Positions 6,314-6,608 of a DNA stretch of 6,608 bases are shown piece by piece; within the stretch, counting starts at the first letter, position 1, and the number at the start of each line of letters is the position of its first letter. Source of the DNA: CAYVLI01 sp964452105 [NCBI: uncultured Nitrospinota bacterium]. GTDB lineage: Bacteria > JAUXIQ01. Location: NCBI GenBank assembly GCA_964452105.1, contig CAYVLI010000152.1, positions 1-6,608 on the forward strand. Direction: 5' to 3'. The translations under genes and the position numbers were made by a program. The notes under the pieces are model-generated. The model saw nothing but the letters and a program-made list of their open reading frames with translations, ran no database searches and was not told the origin of the DNA.

Positions 6314-6608
6314 ATGAAGCGTGAGGATATCAGAAATTTTTCCATAATAGCCCACGTAGATCACGGGAAATCCACCCTTGCTGACAGGATCCTGGAGATC
6401 ACCAGTGCGGTCAGTCGCCGGGAGATGCGTGCTCAGGTGCTGGATACGATGGAGCTTGAGCGTGAGCGGGGAATTACCATCAAGGCTCAGACCGCTCGAT
6501 TGAAATATATGGCCGCGGATGGAAGGGAGTACCTGCTTAATCTGATAGATACGCCTGGACATGTCGATTTCAACTATGAGGTCTCCAAGAGTTTGCAGGC
6601 TTGCGAAG
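6314..6608 (+). CDS. lepA: Elongation factor 4 (LepA), N-terminal part, cut by the window end
   Basis: Ninety-eight codons are present of a protein usually near 600 residues. LepA is a ribosome-bound translational GTPase thought to act on stalled or back-translocated ribosomes or in initiation and ribosome assembly. Visible GTPase motifs: G1 AHVDHGKST (13-21), the G2 region with RGITIKAQ (52-59) and Thr55, and G3 DTPGH (79-83), followed by [11 protein letters not shown]. The opening [20 protein letters not shown] and the [13 protein letters not shown] block identify LepA rather than EF-G or TypA. ATG 6314 lies two bases after the isomerase stop and has no strong ribosome binding site, suggesting translational coupling. 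The gene is intact as far as it goes. Confidence 0.97.
   Translation, partial: MKREDIRNFSIIAHVDHGKSTLADRILEITSAVSRREMRAQVLDTMELERERGITIKAQTARLKYMAADGREYLLNLIDTPGHVDFNYEVSKSLQACE

Overview
The window reads as chromosomal DNA from an anaerobic, selenocysteine-using bacterium with mid-range base composition. The pointers are an in-frame UGA in a recognisable redox protein, a second Sec-like UGA in a small ORF, a CoA-transferase-family racemase typical of branched acyl-CoA metabolism, and a single-chain SIS-type phosphoglucose/phosphomannose isomerase. Desulfobacterota, Clostridia or deep-branching Actinomycetota would all fit; the sequence alone does not settle the lineage. No tRNA, rRNA, CRISPR array, insertion sequence or phage gene was seen.

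Left part (1-905): a small plus-strand ORF (47-220) has a good ribosome binding site, a Cys-UGA pair and a near-perfect hairpin at the spacing expected of a bacterial SECIS element. It faces a minus-strand gene (833-318) for a peroxiredoxin-like protein whose thioredoxin-type CxxC is encoded as UGA-Pro-Phe-Cys, so the true product is a 171-residue selenoprotein (Sec46). A conventional gene caller would start at 668 and lose the active site. The small ORF is less certain because an intrinsic-terminator-like hairpin lies inside its 3' part.

Middle left (906-2333): a minus-strand CaiB/BaiF-family gene with the His/Asp/Glu set of alpha-methylacyl-CoA racemases, preceded by a good sigma70-type promoter at 2191-2219. 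It lies upstream of the selenoprotein gene on the same strand, 72 bases away, so the two may be co-transcribed.

Middle right (2337-5001): a plus-strand pair encodes a membrane CHASE2-class III adenylate cyclase and an exported FecR-like protein with a C-terminal TPR. Together they look like an envelope-sensing cAMP module: the FecR-like protein and the CHASE2 domain both lie outside the cytoplasmic membrane and the cyclase lies inside.

Right part (5002-6608): a strong promoter followed at once by a terminator-like hairpin forms a possible attenuating leader for a bifunctional phosphoglucose/phosphomannose isomerase gene. The start of lepA (elongation factor 4) follows after two bases and runs off the window.
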